DNA from: Hoeflea sp.
GTDB taxonomy: Bacteria > Pseudomonadota > Alphaproteobacteria > Rhizobiales > Rhizobiaceae
Direction: 5' to 3'
Assembly: GCF_030682515.1 (NCBI RefSeq)
Contig: NZ_JAUXOD010000089.1
Span: forward strand, 1 to 54,187
Length of the DNA stretch: 54,187 bases
The notes below the pieces were generated by a model, which saw nothing but the letters and a program-made list of their open reading frames with translations, was not told where the DNA came from and made no database searches. Position numbers and translations under genes: made by a program. How positions within the stretch are numbered: position 1 is the stretch's first letter; each line of letters starts with the position of its first letter. This document shows positions 27,212 to 36,325 of the stretch, in pieces.

Positions 27212-29248
27212 ATGGGTTTGATCAATGTGCACAGCTATCTGGCTGGCCAGTGGGTTCCCGCCGATGACGGCGCCCGGGCCATCGAAAGCGCGGTGACCGG
27301 CGCGCCGCTGGCCCTTGCCGGCCAGGCCGCGCTCGACACCCAAGCCATGCTCGATTTCGCCCGGACCAAAGGCGGACCGGCGCTGCGCGCCATGACATTC
27401 CACGACCGCGCCCGCATGCTCAAAGCGCTCGCGCTCGAACTCGCTAAGTTCAAGGACGAGCTCTACGCGCTCTCCCACACCACCGGCGCCACCAGGTCCG
27501 ACGCCATGATCGACATCGATGGCGGCATCTCCACCATGCTGGTCTATGCCTCCAAGGGCCGCCGCGAGATGCCTGACGGCCAAATCTATGTCGAGGGCGA
27601 ACTGGAAATGCTCTCGCGCAACGGCAGCTTCGTCGGCCAGCATGTCGCCACCTCGCTCAAGGGCGTCGCCGTCCACATCAACGCCTTCAATTTCCCGGTC
27701 TGGGGCATGCTCGAGAAACTGGCGCCGACGCTGCTCGCCGGCATGCCGGCCATCGTCAAGCCGGCGACCTCGACCTGCCACGTCACCGAGCAGTGCGTCC
27801 GCCGTATGATCGAAAGCCAGATCCTGCCCGAAGGCGCGGTGCAGCTCGTGGCGGGCGGGCTGGGCGATCTCCTCGACCAACTCGACTACCAGGACGTGGT
27901 CAGCTTCACCGGCTCGGCCAAGACCGCGCTGATGCTGCGCTCCAGCCCGCATCTGCTTGAACGCAGCGTCCGCTTCGTGGCCGAGCAGGACAGTCTCAAC
28001 GCCTCCGTGCTCGGCCCCGACGTGAGCGAGGGCAGCCCCGAATTCGACATCCTCGTCAAGGAAGTCGTGCGCGAGATGACAGCAAAAGCGGGCCAGAAAT
28101 GCACCGCCATCCGCCGCATCCTGGTGCCCGAGACGCTGCTCGGCCCGGTCGGCGAGGCGATTGCCGACAAGCTCGCAAAGATCCGCATCGGCGACCCGGC
28201 GCTTGAAACCACCCGCATGGGCGCGCTCGCATCGGCGGCCCAGAAGTCAGACGTGCTCGACAAGGCAAGCCGGATTTCCGCCGAATGCCGGGTGCTCTCG
28301 GGCGACGCGGACGCCTTCGAGGTCGACGGCGCCGATCGCACCCGGGGTGCCTTCGTGCCGCCGATGTTGTTTGAATGCCGCGACCCCGACGCGGCCGAGG
28401 CCGTCCACTCCGTCGAGGCCTTCGGCCCGGTGGCGACGCTGATGCCCTACCGCGATCTCGACCATGCAGGCGCGCTCATGAACCGTGGCAACGGAAGTCT
28501 CGTGGCCTCCATCATCACCCATGATCCGGCGGTCGCCCGCGCGTTGCTGATCGACGCCGGCGCCTCGCATGGGCGCATCTATGTCAACAACCGCGACAGC
28601 GCCAAGGAAGCCACCGGCCACGGCTCGCCGCTGCCGCACATGCTCCATGGCGGCCCCGGCCGCGCCGGCGGCGGCGAGGAACTGGGGGGCATCCGCGGCG
28701 TCATGCACTATATGCAGCTGACCGCCGTCCAGGGCAGCCCGGACATCATCTCGGCCATCACCGGCACCTGGATCAAGGGCGCGGCGCGGCCGAAATCGTC
28801 AGCCCACCCCTTCACCCGCACCTTTGACGAACTGCAGATCGGCGAGACCATCGGGGCCGGCCCGCGAACGGTGACGCTCGAGGACATTGAGCATTTTGCC
28901 CATTTCACCGGCGACACCTTTTATGCCCACATGGACGAGGAGGCGGCGCGCGCCAACCCGTTCTTCCCCGGCCGCGTGGCCCATGGCTACCTGCTACTGT
29001 CCTTCGCAGCCGGCCTGTTCGTCGAGCCCAATCCCGGTCCGGTTCTCGCCAACACCGGCCTAGACGGCCTCGCCTTCATGAAGCCGGTCTCGCCGGGCGA
29101 CGCTATCTCGGTCATGCTCACCGTCAAGCGCAAGACCCGCCGCACCGACGACTACGGCGAGGTCCGCTGGCACGTTTCGCTGACCAACCAGGACGGCGAC
29201 GACGTGGCCGAATACGAACTGCACACGATGAACGCGTATCAGCGTTAA
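27212..29248 (+). CDS. paaZ: Oxepin-CoA hydrolase / 3-oxo-5,6-dehydrosuberyl-CoA semialdehyde dehydrogenase PaaZ
   Basis: 678 residues, close to the 681 of E. coli PaaZ. The N-terminal part is an aldehyde dehydrogenase ([33 protein letters not shown], catalytic Cys in [10 protein letters not shown]); the last 150 residues are a MaoC-type hydratase ([29 protein letters not shown]). The hydratase opens the oxepin ring and the dehydrogenase oxidises the aldehyde. The ATG follows GGAGGAG by 7-8 nt. It is 60 nt downstream of the fused beta-oxidation gene. A dispersed palindrome starts 5 nt after the stop. Confidence 0.96.
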   Translation: MGLINVHSYLAGQWVPADDGARAIESAVTGAPLALAGQAALDTQAMLDFARTKGGPALRAMTFHDRARMLKALALELAKFKDELYALSHTTGATRSDAMIDIDGGISTMLVYASKGRREMPDGQIYVEGELEMLSRNGSFVGQHVATSLKGVAVHINAFNFPVWGMLEKLAPTLLAGMPAIVKPATSTCHVTEQCVRRMIESQILPEGAVQLVAGGLGDLLDQLDYQDVVSFTGSAKTALMLRSSPHLLERSVRFVAEQDSLNASVLGPDVSEGSPEFDILVKEVVREMTAKAGQKCTAIRRILVPETLLGPVGEAIADKLAKIRIGDPALETTRMGALASAAQKSDVLDKASRISAECRVLSGDADAFEVDGADRTRGAFVPPMLFECRDPDAAEAVHSVEAFGPVATLMPYRDLDHAGALMNRGNGSLVASIITHDPAVARALLIDAGASHGRIYVNNRDSAKEATGHGSPLPHMLHGGPGRAGGGEELGGIRGVMHYMQLTAVQGSPDIISAITGTWIKGAARPKSSAHPFTRTFDELQIGETIGAGPRTVTLEDIEHFAHFTGDTFYAHMDEEAARANPFFPGRVAHGYLLLSFAAGLFVEPNPGPVLANTGLDGLAFMKPVSPGDAISVMLTVKRKTRRTDDYGEVRWHVSLTNQDGDDVAEYELHTMNAYQR

Positions 29249-29253
29249 GTGCT

Positions 29254-29303
29254 GGGGACAGTTTACTTTTTCGGCCTACGGGCCGCAAAAGTAAACTGTC
29301 GCC
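29254..29303. repeat. Dispersed palindromic element, copy 2
   Basis: About 23-bp arms starting GGGGACAGTTTACTTTT, one to two mismatches, small loop. It exactly fills the gap between convergent paaZ and flavocytochrome genes (5 nt and 6 nt from the stops). Same family as the elements near 21.7, 32.0, 52.9 and 53.2 kb. Confidence 0.9.
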
Positions 29304-29309
29304 GACCTC

Positions 29310-30809
29310 TCAAGCCAACACCACAACAAACCCCGCAATGCCGGCCATGACTGCCGCGCCCACCGCCATGAACTGCGCGAAACGCTTGCGGTCCTGCCGC
29401 GAGGCTGACCCGGCGGCATAGTCGAACCGCTCATAGACGACGCGCTCCATCGGCAGGCCGTGATCGAGCAGCATGTCCGAGACGGCCACCACCATGGGCC
29501 CCGGCCCGCACATCATCGCCACGGTCTCTTTCGGGTCGAGCCCAAGCAGGAGACGCGCGAGACGCGGCTGGTCGAGCCGGCCGACTTCGCCGGCAAACCC
29601 TTCCGCCGCGGCCTCGCTCACCAGCATCGCCTCGAAATCGAGCACGGCCTTCGCCGCTTCGATCTCGTCGAGGCAGGCGAGGTTCGAGGGTTTGCCGACG
29701 GCATAGGCGAGCCGCACCGGCCGCGGGTCCTTGCGGGCCACGAGTTCGCGCAGGAGCCCGATGATCGGTCCGATGCCCGCACCGCCGGCCACCAGCAGCA
29801 CCGCCTTGCCCGGGTGGTTGTCGAGCGTGAATTCGCCATAGGGCCCGTCGATGCCGATCGGCGTCCCCGGCGCGAGCGTGCCCACCGTTGAGGTGAAATC
29901 GCCCGCTTCCTTGATGATGAGGCTGATGCCCTGCCGCGACGGGATGTCGGCGATGGAAAACGGATGGTCGAACAGCGGAAACCGTCGGCTGCCGACCGTC
30001 ATCCAGACGAACTGGCCCGCCTCGTAGGTGAGGTCCGGCGTCTTGTGCCCCGGCTGCATGTCGAGCTCCCAGGTCCGGTCGGCGAGCCTGGTGACCGAGT
30101 GCAGCCGCCAGGGATTGAGATGCAGCCACAGCCAGCGCCAGCCATAGAGGATGCCGATCACGCCAACGAGCGCACCCGCCACCACCCACCACAGGCTGTT
30201 GACCGGGTCCAGCGCACTGAACCGGCCGGCGGTCAGCGCATGATGGAGCCCCGCGCCCGCCACAAGGATCGCCAGCACCAGATGGCTCGCCCGCCAGGCT
30301 TCATAGGGAAGCGGCAGCCGTTCGCGAACGGCCGAGCTGATCACCAGGATCGCGAGTGCCGCGAGCGCGATCACCCCGGACCGGTACTGCGGCAGCACAC
30401 AATAGGCGATCAGCCGCCGCATCCCCAGTTCGGGATCGTCGAGCAGAGTGGGCAGCACATAGAGCACGGGATGAAGCACGAGGCCCAGCAGCACCCACCA
30501 GGCGGCGATCTTGTGGAAGGCCATGATCTTGTCGATGCCGAGCCGGCCCGTGACCGGTCCGAACCGGCCGGAGGTGACGAACTGCACCGCGATGGCTGAC
30601 AACAGCACAAGGCCCGCACCCGCGCCGGCGAGTTCCCAGGGATCAAGCGGCGCGACCTGCCTGAGGGCGGCGAGCGCCAGCGGCAGGAACAGCGCCGAGA
30701 GGTAAAGCACGGCGAGTGCGCGGCCGCTCAACAGCGGCAGCTTGAGGATGGGCGGCTCTTTGCTCCGGGCCAAGGGAATCCTTTCGCGTCTCTCAACGGA
30801 CATGTCCAT
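29310..30809 (-). CDS. Transmembrane flavocytochrome, ferric-reductase-like
   Basis: About 499 residues. The N-terminal half has about six membrane helices with paired histidines (AFHKIAAWW, VLHPVLYV, ASHLVLAIL, LHHALTAG) typical of ferric-reductase/NOX b-type haem cores. The C-terminal half has an FAD domain (HPFSIADIPS), an NAD(P)H domain (LLVAGGAGIGPIIGLL and MMCGPGPMVV) and a last single membrane helix. It would pass electrons from cytosolic NAD(P)H across the membrane. The start is uncertain: ATGs at 30839, 30824, 30809 and 30803 are possible, and the first overlaps an FNR-type box. It is divergent from a pentaheme cytochrome c gene. Confidence 0.85.
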   Translation of the reverse strand: MDMSVERRERIPLARSKEPPILKLPLLSGRALAVLYLSALFLPLALAALRQVAPLDPWELAGAGAGLVLLSAIAVQFVTSGRFGPVTGRLGIDKIMAFHKIAAWWVLLGLVLHPVLYVLPTLLDDPELGMRRLIAYCVLPQYRSGVIALAALAILVISSAVRERLPLPYEAWRASHLVLAILVAGAGLHHALTAGRFSALDPVNSLWWVVAGALVGVIGILYGWRWLWLHLNPWRLHSVTRLADRTWELDMQPGHKTPDLTYEAGQFVWMTVGSRRFPLFDHPFSIADIPSRQGISLIIKEAGDFTSTVGTLAPGTPIGIDGPYGEFTLDNHPGKAVLLVAGGAGIGPIIGLLRELVARKDPRPVRLAYAVGKPSNLACLDEIEAAKAVLDFEAMLVSEAAAEGFAGEVGRLDQPRLARLLLGLDPKETVAMMCGPGPMVVAVSDMLLDHGLPMERVVYERFDYAAGSASRQDRKRFAQFMAVGAAVMAGIAGFVVVLA

Positions 30810-30838
30810 TTTATTAAGAATCATTCCGCGATGGCGCA

Positions 30839-30852
30839 TTGACCTGCGTCAA
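30839..30852. promoter_or_regulatory. FNR/FixK-type box upstream of pentaheme cytochrome c
   Basis: TTGAC-CTGC-GTCAA, a perfect palindrome of the TTGA-N6-TCAA class recognised by CRP/FNR-family regulators (FnrL, FixK, NnrR). Its centre (30845.5) is about 41.5 bp before a plausible start point near 30887, with GATCCT as a -10-like hexamer. That is the class II activator spacing for the cytochrome gene. It also lies upstream of the divergent flavocytochrome gene. Confidence 0.68.
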
Positions 30853-30912
30853 TGCCCGGCCGGCCGGGCCATGCGATCCTAGCCTTCTGAAAAACCGAAC
30901 GGAGGCCTAACC

Positions 30913-32019
30913 TTGAACAAGTTCCGCCCATTCCGTATTCTCGCTGCGGCTGTGATGTCGCTCGGCTGTGCGGCCCTGGCGCCGCTGGCCGCCGCGGCTG
31001 AAGACACAAGCCTGGATGCCCTGGCCGCGATCGTCGAGGCCTGGCGCACATCCCCCCACGCTGATCACGGCTCGCTCTCCTTCACCTATTGGAACAAGGA
31101 CGGGGCGGTGCCCGAGAACTGTGCCGCCTGCCATTCCGAGCCCGGCTTCCTCGACTTTCTCGGCGCAGATGGCAGCGCGCCCGGCATCGTCGACCATCCG
31201 GCCGCGATCAATGCGGTGATCGGCTGCGCCTCCTGCCACACCGAGACGGCTCATGCGCTCGACAGCGCCGTGCTTCCCTCGGGCGTCACGGTCGAGCCGC
31301 TTGGCGCCAATGCCACCTGCACGATCTGCCATGCCGGACGCGCTGCAGGCGACACGGTTTCAAAAGCCACGGACGGAATCGACGAGGACACGGTGTCCGC
31401 GGATCTCGGCTTCATCAACGTCCATTACGGGATCGCGGCCGCGGTGATGCAGGGCGGCGAAGGCCGCGCCGGCTTCCAATACCCAGGGAAGCGCTATGCA
31501 GGGCCGTTCCGGCATGTGCCCGGCGCCGACACCTGCGTCGCCTGCCACGACGTCCACACGACCCAGGTCAAGGCCGATGACTGCCTGTCGTGCCATCGCG
31601 GCGTCGAGGAGCTTGCGTCCATCCGCACGCGCCATGGCGATTTCGATGGTGACGGCGACAATTCGAAGGGCATAAAGGCCGAGATCCTGGGCCTGCACGC
31701 AAGCCTCTACACCGCGATCCAGGCCTATGGCGCCGATGTCGCCGGCACGCCCATCGGCTATGCCAAGGGCACGTTTCCCTACTTTTTCACCGACACCAAT
31801 GGCGACGGCGTGATCGGCGAGGACGAGGCGGTGTTCCCCAACCGCTACCAGAGCTGGACCCCGCGCCTGCTCAAGGCCGCCTACAACTACCAGGTCGCCG
31901 CCAAGGATCCGGCAGCCTATGTGCACAATCCGGCCTATGTCCTCCAGCTGCTGCATGATTCGCTCGAGAACCTCTCCGAGCGGGTCAGCATCGACATGCA
32001 GGCGCTCAGCCGGCCCTGA
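30913..32019 (+). CDS. Secreted pentaheme c-type cytochrome with EF-hand loop
   Basis: 368 residues with a signal peptide (FRILAAAVMSLGCAALAPLAAAA) and five CxxCH haem sites: C70-H74, C105-H109, C136-H140, C208-H212, C224-H228. A canonical EF-hand calcium loop DTNGDGVIGEDE is at 294-305, with a second acidic stretch DFDGDGDN near 243-250. It starts with TTG, 7 nt after GGAGG. It is periplasmic and likely a multihaem electron carrier or terminal reductase. The divergent flavocytochrome may be its electron donor. Specific substrate unknown. Confidence 0.88.
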   Translation: MNKFRPFRILAAAVMSLGCAALAPLAAAAEDTSLDALAAIVEAWRTSPHADHGSLSFTYWNKDGAVPENCAACHSEPGFLDFLGADGSAPGIVDHPAAINAVIGCASCHTETAHALDSAVLPSGVTVEPLGANATCTICHAGRAAGDTVSKATDGIDEDTVSADLGFINVHYGIAAAVMQGGEGRAGFQYPGKRYAGPFRHVPGADTCVACHDVHTTQVKADDCLSCHRGVEELASIRTRHGDFDGDGDNSKGIKAEILGLHASLYTAIQAYGADVAGTPIGYAKGTFPYFFTDTNGDGVIGEDEAVFPNRYQSWTPRLLKAAYNYQVAAKDPAAYVHNPAYVLQLLHDSLENLSERVSIDMQALSRP

Positions 32020-32030
32020 GCTGCCAGGAA

Positions 32031-32080
32031 GGGGACAGTTTACTTTTTCGGGTTTTGAGCCGAAAAAGTAAACTGTCCCC
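32031..32080. repeat. Dispersed palindromic element, copy 3
   Basis: A perfect 21-bp inverted repeat with an 8-nt loop, left arm starting GGGGACAGTTTACTTTTTC, beginning 11 nt after the cytochrome stop. It lies before the DMT transporter gene on the same strand, so here it is not between convergent genes. Confidence 0.9.
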
Positions 32081-32166
32081 GAACTTCCCCACGCCCGGGC
32101 AAAAACGGCTCGATTTTCGGGTCGATGCTGTTAGGGTCCCCCGCGCCAGACCCGGGGGAGAGAGTT

Positions 32167-33048
32167 TTGCTGCTGACACCGACTGACACGCGAACCCGCA
32201 GTTCCGCGGGCATCATCCTGATGTGCCTGGGAGTCGCCTTCCTCTGCGTCAACGACGCGCTGGCGAAAACCCTGACGGCCACCTATTCGCCGTTCCAGAT
32301 CCAGTTCCTGCGCAACCTGATCGCCCTGCCCTTCGCCATCCTGATCGCCTACAGGATGGGCGGACCGGCGGCGCTTCGCTCGCACCGGCCGCTGGCGCAT
32401 CTGATGCGCGGCGGGCTCTGGGTCGGCGCCACCTTCCTGTTCTTCACCTCCATCACCTATATGGGACTCGCCGAAGCCACCGCGCTGATCTTCGTCGCCC
32501 CCCTGTTCATCACCGCGCTGTCGGCGCTGATGTTCCGCGAGCATGTCGGCTGGCGGCGCTGGGCCGCGGTGCTGGTGGGCTTCATCGGCGTGCTGATCGC
32601 CGTGCGACCTGGCACATCGGCCTTCCAGCCCGTCTCGCTGCTGCCCATTGCCACCGCCTTCGTCTATGCGCTCCTGATGCTCTCGGCCCGCTTCGTGGAC
32701 AGCCGCGAGAGCGTCTGGACGCTGCTCTTGTACATGACCGGAACCGGAGCGCTGATCAGCCTTTTCATCGTGCCCTTCGTCTGGATCCAGCCGAGGCCCG
32801 AGGATCTCTGGCTCTTCGGAGCCATCGCCATCTTCGGCACCGCCGGCATGACCATGATGACCCAGGCCTTCCGCCTGGCCCCCGCCGCCGTGGTGGCGCC
32901 GCTCGACTACACCGCGATCATCTGGGCCACGCTCCTGGGCTGGCTGTTCTGGGCGGAGATCCCCGATGCGCTGGTCTTCGTCGGCGCGGGGATCATCATC
33001 GTCAGCGGCGTGTATGTGATTTTCCGGGAGCACCGGGGGGAGATGTGA
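32167..33048 (+). CDS. EamA/DMT family transporter
   Basis: About 293 residues with ten hydrophobic helices in two EamA repeats; ALIFVAPLFITALSALMFREHVGWRRW is seen as APLFITALSALMFREHVGWR at the end of repeat 1, and PLDYTAIIWATLLGWLFWAE at the end of repeat 2. Inner-membrane metabolite exporters of this family have diverse substrates. The start is best at a TTG just after GGGGGAGAGAG; an ATG 42 nt upstream (32125) has no ribosome site. No linked metabolic gene indicates the substrate. Confidence 0.86.
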   Translation: MLLTPTDTRTRSSAGIILMCLGVAFLCVNDALAKTLTATYSPFQIQFLRNLIALPFAILIAYRMGGPAALRSHRPLAHLMRGGLWVGATFLFFTSITYMGLAEATALIFVAPLFITALSALMFREHVGWRRWAAVLVGFIGVLIAVRPGTSAFQPVSLLPIATAFVYALLMLSARFVDSRESVWTLLLYMTGTGALISLFIVPFVWIQPRPEDLWLFGAIAIFGTAGMTMMTQAFRLAPAAVVAPLDYTAIIWATLLGWLFWAEIPDALVFVGAGIIIVSGVYVIFREHRGEM

Positions 33049-33110
33049 GGGGGCTTGAGGCACGAGGCGGCAAGGGGCGATCTTGACGTCGCCGCGCCCC
33101 TGGCTTACTT

Positions 33111-33122
33111 GTTACATGTAAC
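33111..33122. promoter_or_regulatory. Candidate toxin-antitoxin operator
   Basis: The perfect 12-bp palindrome GTTACATGTAAC, 20 nt upstream of the antitoxin ATG. Toxin-antitoxin operons are usually self-repressed at such sites. The half-site TGTAAC also occurs in the paaA promoter dyad. Confidence 0.55.
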
Positions 33123-33142
33123 GTTTTGCCGGAGCCTTCGCC

Positions 33143-33367
33143 ATGTCCACACCTGTCAGCCAGCGGGTCCGCAAGCGCCGGGATGCGATGCGCGCTGCGG
33201 GATTGCGCCCGGTACAGATCTGGGTTCCCGACACGCGCCGTCCGGATTTTGCCGAGGAATGCCGCCGCCAGGCGCGTCTGGTAGCCGCATTCGACGCCGT
33301 GGATCCTGATCTCCACGCTTTCATTGACGCGGCGCTCGTTGACCTTGATGACGGGACCGGCGCGTGA
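33143..33367 (+). CDS. MazE-like antitoxin (DUF3018)
   Basis: 74 residues: VSQRVRKRRDAMRAAGLRPVQIWVPDTR is the DUF3018 antitoxin core (seen as KRRDAMRAAGLRPVQIWVPD), then an acidic, probably disordered tail ending DLDDGTGA that would wrap the toxin. The N-terminal basic part binds DNA. Its stop overlaps the start of the toxin gene (GTGA), the usual arrangement for a toxin-antitoxin pair. Confidence 0.88.
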   Translation: MSTPVSQRVRKRRDAMRAAGLRPVQIWVPDTRRPDFAEECRRQARLVAAFDAVDPDLHAFIDAALVDLDDGTGA

Positions 33368-33687
33368 GGCGTGGCGATCTCGTCACGGTCGCGATATCCG
33401 GAGACTTCGGCAAACCCCGCCCTGCCCTGATCATCCAGGCCGATGCTTTCGCGGAGACCGGCACGGTCACCGTGCTGCTGATCTCGTCAACCCTGGTCGA
33501 GGCCCCTCTGATCCGGCCCACGCTTGGCCCGACACCGGAAAACGGCCTTCAGAAACCCTCGCAGGTGATGATCGACAAGGCCATGACCGTCCGGCGCGAC
33601 AAGCTCGGCCCGCCCTTCGGACGGGTGGATGACGAAACCCTGCTGTCCATCACACGCCTGCTGGCGGTTTTCCTCGGCCTTGCCTGA
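33364..33687 (+). CDS. MazF/PemK-family mRNA interferase toxin
   Basis: 107 residues starting at a GTG that overlaps the antitoxin stop. RRGDLVTVAISGDFGKPRPALIIQ, seen as RRGDLVTVAISGDFGKPRPA then LIIQ, is the MazF/PemK N-terminal barrel, and SQVMIDKAMTVRRDKLG is the conserved C-terminal block with the catalytic-type Arg. It would cleave mRNA when not bound by the antitoxin. The domain appears complete. Confidence 0.9.
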   Translation: MRRGDLVTVAISGDFGKPRPALIIQADAFAETGTVTVLLISSTLVEAPLIRPTLGPTPENGLQKPSQVMIDKAMTVRRDKLGPPFGRVDDETLLSITRLLAVFLGLA

Positions 33688-33732
33688 GACCGCGCAGGCA
33701 ACTGGCAAGCAAGATACACCCGAATGGGTGCC

Positions 33733-34989
33733 TCACCCATACCTTGCCGCCGTCAGCCCCTCGAAATCGATCTCCGGCGTCTTGTCCAGCACGAGATCCG
33801 CCACGGCGCGGCCAGAGCCGCAGGCCATGGTCCAGCCGAGCGTGCCGTGGCCGGTGTTCAGATACAGATTGTCGTAGCGCGACGGCCCCAGCACCGGGGT
33901 GCCGTCGGGCGTCATCGGCCGCAAGCCCGTCCAGCCTTCGGCTCTGGAAATGTCGCCGCCTTGGGGGAACAGGTCGGAGATCACGTGCTTGACCGTGTCG
34001 GTGGCGTGTGGCCCCAAGCGGTTGGAATAGCCGGCGATCTCGGCGGTGCCGGCCACGCGGATGCGGTCGCCGAGCCGTGTGATCGCCACCTTGTGGGTCT
34101 CATCCATGATGGTCGATTGCGGCGCGAAGGAACCGTCCGTCACCGGCAGCGTCACCGAATAGCCCTTGACCGGATAGACCGGCAGGTTGACACCGATGGG
34201 CTTCAAGACCTTCGGGCCATGGCTGCCGAGAGCGCAGACGTAGCGGTCGCCGGTGATCCGCCCGGCGATCTCGGTGTCGACGCCCGCGACCCGGCCTTTC
34301 TCGACCGCAATTCCCTTGATCGTCTGGCCATACTGGAACTCGACGCCCATCTCGGCGCATGTGTCGGCCAATGCCATCGTGAACATGCGGCAGTCGCCGG
34401 TGCGGTCGGCGGTGAGCCTGAGCCCGCCCACGAACTTGTCGCGCACGAGCGCCAGCGCCGGTTCGACGGCGATGCAGCCGTCGCGGTCGAGCACCTCGTA
34501 GGGTGAGTCGTACTCGGCCAGGATCTCCTGGTCGGCCTTGGAATCCTTCATCTGCTTGGCCGTGCGGAACAGCTGCAGCGTGCCCTGCGCGCGCCCATCA
34601 TAGTCGATGCCGGTTTCCGCGATCAGGTCGGGCAGCACGTCGCGGGAATAGTTCGAGATCCGCACCATCCGGCCCTTGTTGATGCGGTAGCTCTCGTCAT
34701 TGCAGTTGCCGAGCATCTGGATGCCCCATTTCCACATGGTCGGGCTGATCAGCGGCCAGATGAACAGCGGCCGGCGCTTCATGAACAGCCATTTGAGCGC
34801 CTTCATCGGCACGCCCGGTGCGGCCCAGGGCGAGGTCATGCCGTAGCTCAGCTCGCCGGCATTGGCGTAGCTGGTCTCGAGCCCCGGCCCGTTCTGCCGG
34901 TCGAGCACAACGACTTCGGCCCCGCCCTTGGCGAGATAATAGGCCGTGGTGACGCCGATCACGCCCGCTCCCATGACGACAACTCTCAT
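33733..34989 (-). CDS. dadA: D-amino acid dehydrogenase DadA
   Basis: 418 residues of the FAD-dependent DadA family: FAD motif VVVMGAGVIGVTTAYYLAKGG, seen as VMGAGVIGVTTAYYLAKGG, then YANAGELSYGMTSPWAAPG, and near the end GLRPMTPDGTPVLGPSRYDNLYLNTGHGTLGWTMACGSGR, seen as GWTGLRPMTPDGTPVLG. It deaminates D-amino acids (such as D-alanine) to keto acids, feeding electrons to the membrane chain. The chosen start (MRVVVMG) follows AAAGGA by about 10 nt. No alr-type racemase gene is next to it. It is convergent with the toxin gene. Confidence 0.95.
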   Translation of the reverse strand: MRVVVMGAGVIGVTTAYYLAKGGAEVVVLDRQNGPGLETSYANAGELSYGMTSPWAAPGVPMKALKWLFMKRRPLFIWPLISPTMWKWGIQMLGNCNDESYRINKGRMVRISNYSRDVLPDLIAETGIDYDGRAQGTLQLFRTAKQMKDSKADQEILAEYDSPYEVLDRDGCIAVEPALALVRDKFVGGLRLTADRTGDCRMFTMALADTCAEMGVEFQYGQTIKGIAVEKGRVAGVDTEIAGRITGDRYVCALGSHGPKVLKPIGVNLPVYPVKGYSVTLPVTDGSFAPQSTIMDETHKVAITRLGDRIRVAGTAEIAGYSNRLGPHATDTVKHVISDLFPQGGDISRAEGWTGLRPMTPDGTPVLGPSRYDNLYLNTGHGTLGWTMACGSGRAVADLVLDKTPEIDFEGLTAARYG

Positions 34990-35133
34990 GACTGGCAGTC
35001 CTTTCCCGGCTTGAATCACGCAACGCGGGCAAGCCTAGCCCATGCGGGCGCAAACCGCCAATCGAGGCCGGTCGGGCCAGACAGACATGTCGGGAAGGAT
35101 TCCGGTTTCGTGACCGGGCTTGCCTACCGCCCC

Positions 35134-35246
35134 CGTCACCCCGGACTTGGTCCGGGGTCCAGCGACCCGGCGTCTGCCGGGTACAGGGCTCTTTTCAGCC
35201 CAAGGACTTGGGCTGACTGGATACCGGACCAAGTCCGGTATGACGG
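35134..35246. repeat. RIME-like double palindromic repeat
   Basis: About 113 bp. The two ends are an imperfect inverted repeat of about 30 bp, and each end is itself palindromic (CCCCGGACTTGGTCCGGGG left, TACCGGACCAAGTCCGGTA right). Two more hairpins lie between them (ACCCGG..CCGGGT and AGCCCAAGGACTTGGGCT). Size and form match the Rhizobium-type intergenic mosaic elements. It occupies the 345-nt gap between dadA and a Usp gene. Confidence 0.8.
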
Positions 35247-35334
35247 GCTCCTCTATTCGCACCGCAGGCACGATCCAGAGACTGGTCCTTGGAAACATCG
35301 TCCTGCACCCGACCCGCCGTCACAGCCGCAAGGA

Positions 35335-36198
35335 TCACCCCTCGCGCAGCGGCGGGATCGCCAGCACATCGACCGGCGACATCCGCAGCACCTGCTCGGT
35401 GACGCTGCCGATGAACAGTTTGGCCAGTCCGCTCTGGCCCTGGGTCGACATCACGATGAGGTCGGCCTTTTCCTCGTCCGCCGCGGCAAGGATCTCGTGC
35501 GGGGCGGTGCTCGCCTCATGGCGGACCATCGGCGCGAGGTCGCCGACCCCTGCCGATTCCAGAAAGTCCGCGAGCTTGCGCTCCGCTTCCAGTCTTTCAG
35601 CGGCCTGGTATTGGTTGCGCTCGTCCTTGGGCATCGAGTGGCTGAAGGCCAGCCTGAGCGCCGGCGCATCGAAGACATGAAGCAAGGTGTTGCGGAGGCC
35701 GCCCGAAAGCCCGAGGGCTGCGAAGCGTTCGAGCGCCGCACGCGACGCCTCGGACAGATCGGTCGTCTGCATCACATGCCGGTAATCTCCCGTCGGAACG
35801 GCATTGACCATCAGCACCGGGCAGCTCGCCGAGCGGATCGTCCACTCCGCCGTGGTGCCGACAAAGATGTCCTTGAGCATCTGCCGCCGATGCGGTCCGA
35901 TGACCAGCAGATCGGGCGCCGCTTCCTCCACCGCCTGGGGGATGCCGACCAGCGGCACCGCCACGGTGAGCAGCGTTTCGCAGTCCACGCCATCGACATC
36001 GCGCAGGGTGGCGCCCATCTGGCGCAGCAGTGTTTCCGCCTTTTCGCGCTCGACCTCGACGGTCCGCCGCGGCTGGTCGTCATTGACCACATGAAACAGG
36101 GTGATGGAGGCGCCATGCTGCCGCGCCAGCAGCGTGGCACGTCGCAGCGCCCGGTCGGAGCGCTCGGAGAAATCCGTGGCCACCATGATATTCTTCAT
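35335..36198 (-). CDS. Tandem universal stress protein (UspA family)
   Basis: 287 residues holding two Usp domains, starting MKNIMVATDFSERSDRAL and IVMSTQGQSGLAKLFIGSVTEQVL near the end, the latter with the ATP-binding G-2x-G-9x-G(S/T) pattern. The first domain has GPHRRQMLKDIFVGTTAEW. A predicted ATP-binding cytoplasmic stress protein. It is divergent from the HTH/antiporter/Usp group, with an FNR-type box in between, which suggests low-oxygen control. Confidence 0.93.
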   Translation of the reverse strand: MKNIMVATDFSERSDRALRRATLLARQHGASITLFHVVNDDQPRRTVEVEREKAETLLRQMGATLRDVDGVDCETLLTVAVPLVGIPQAVEEAAPDLLVIGPHRRQMLKDIFVGTTAEWTIRSASCPVLMVNAVPTGDYRHVMQTTDLSEASRAALERFAALGLSGGLRNTLLHVFDAPALRLAFSHSMPKDERNQYQAAERLEAERKLADFLESAGVGDLAPMVRHEASTAPHEILAAADEEKADLIVMSTQGQSGLAKLFIGSVTEQVLRMSPVDVLAIPPLREG

Positions 36199-36255
36199 GT
36201 GCTTCTCCCTGCATTCAAGATTTTCTCACTGAACCACAAGACGACGGCGCCAATT

Positions 36256-36269
36256 TTGATCCAGATCAT
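36256..36269. promoter_or_regulatory. FNR/FixK-type box between divergent Usp and antiporter genes
   Basis: TTGAT-CCAG-ATCAT differs from the FNR/FixK consensus TTGAT-N4-ATCAA only at the last base. It lies in the 127-bp gap between a leftward Usp gene and the rightward HTH-antiporter-Usp genes, 57 nt before the HTH start. It could control both directions. Inferred from sequence. Confidence 0.65.
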
Positions 36270-36325
36270 CCGGGCTGCGCAAAAATACGCTATTCTTCAC
36301 CAAACAGCGTCAAACAGGCATAACC

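Noticed and set aside
25025..27952. 975-codon minus-strand open frame
   Set aside because: Antisense to the fused hydratase-dehydrogenase and paaZ; composition is His/Gly/Asp-rich with no recognisable motif.
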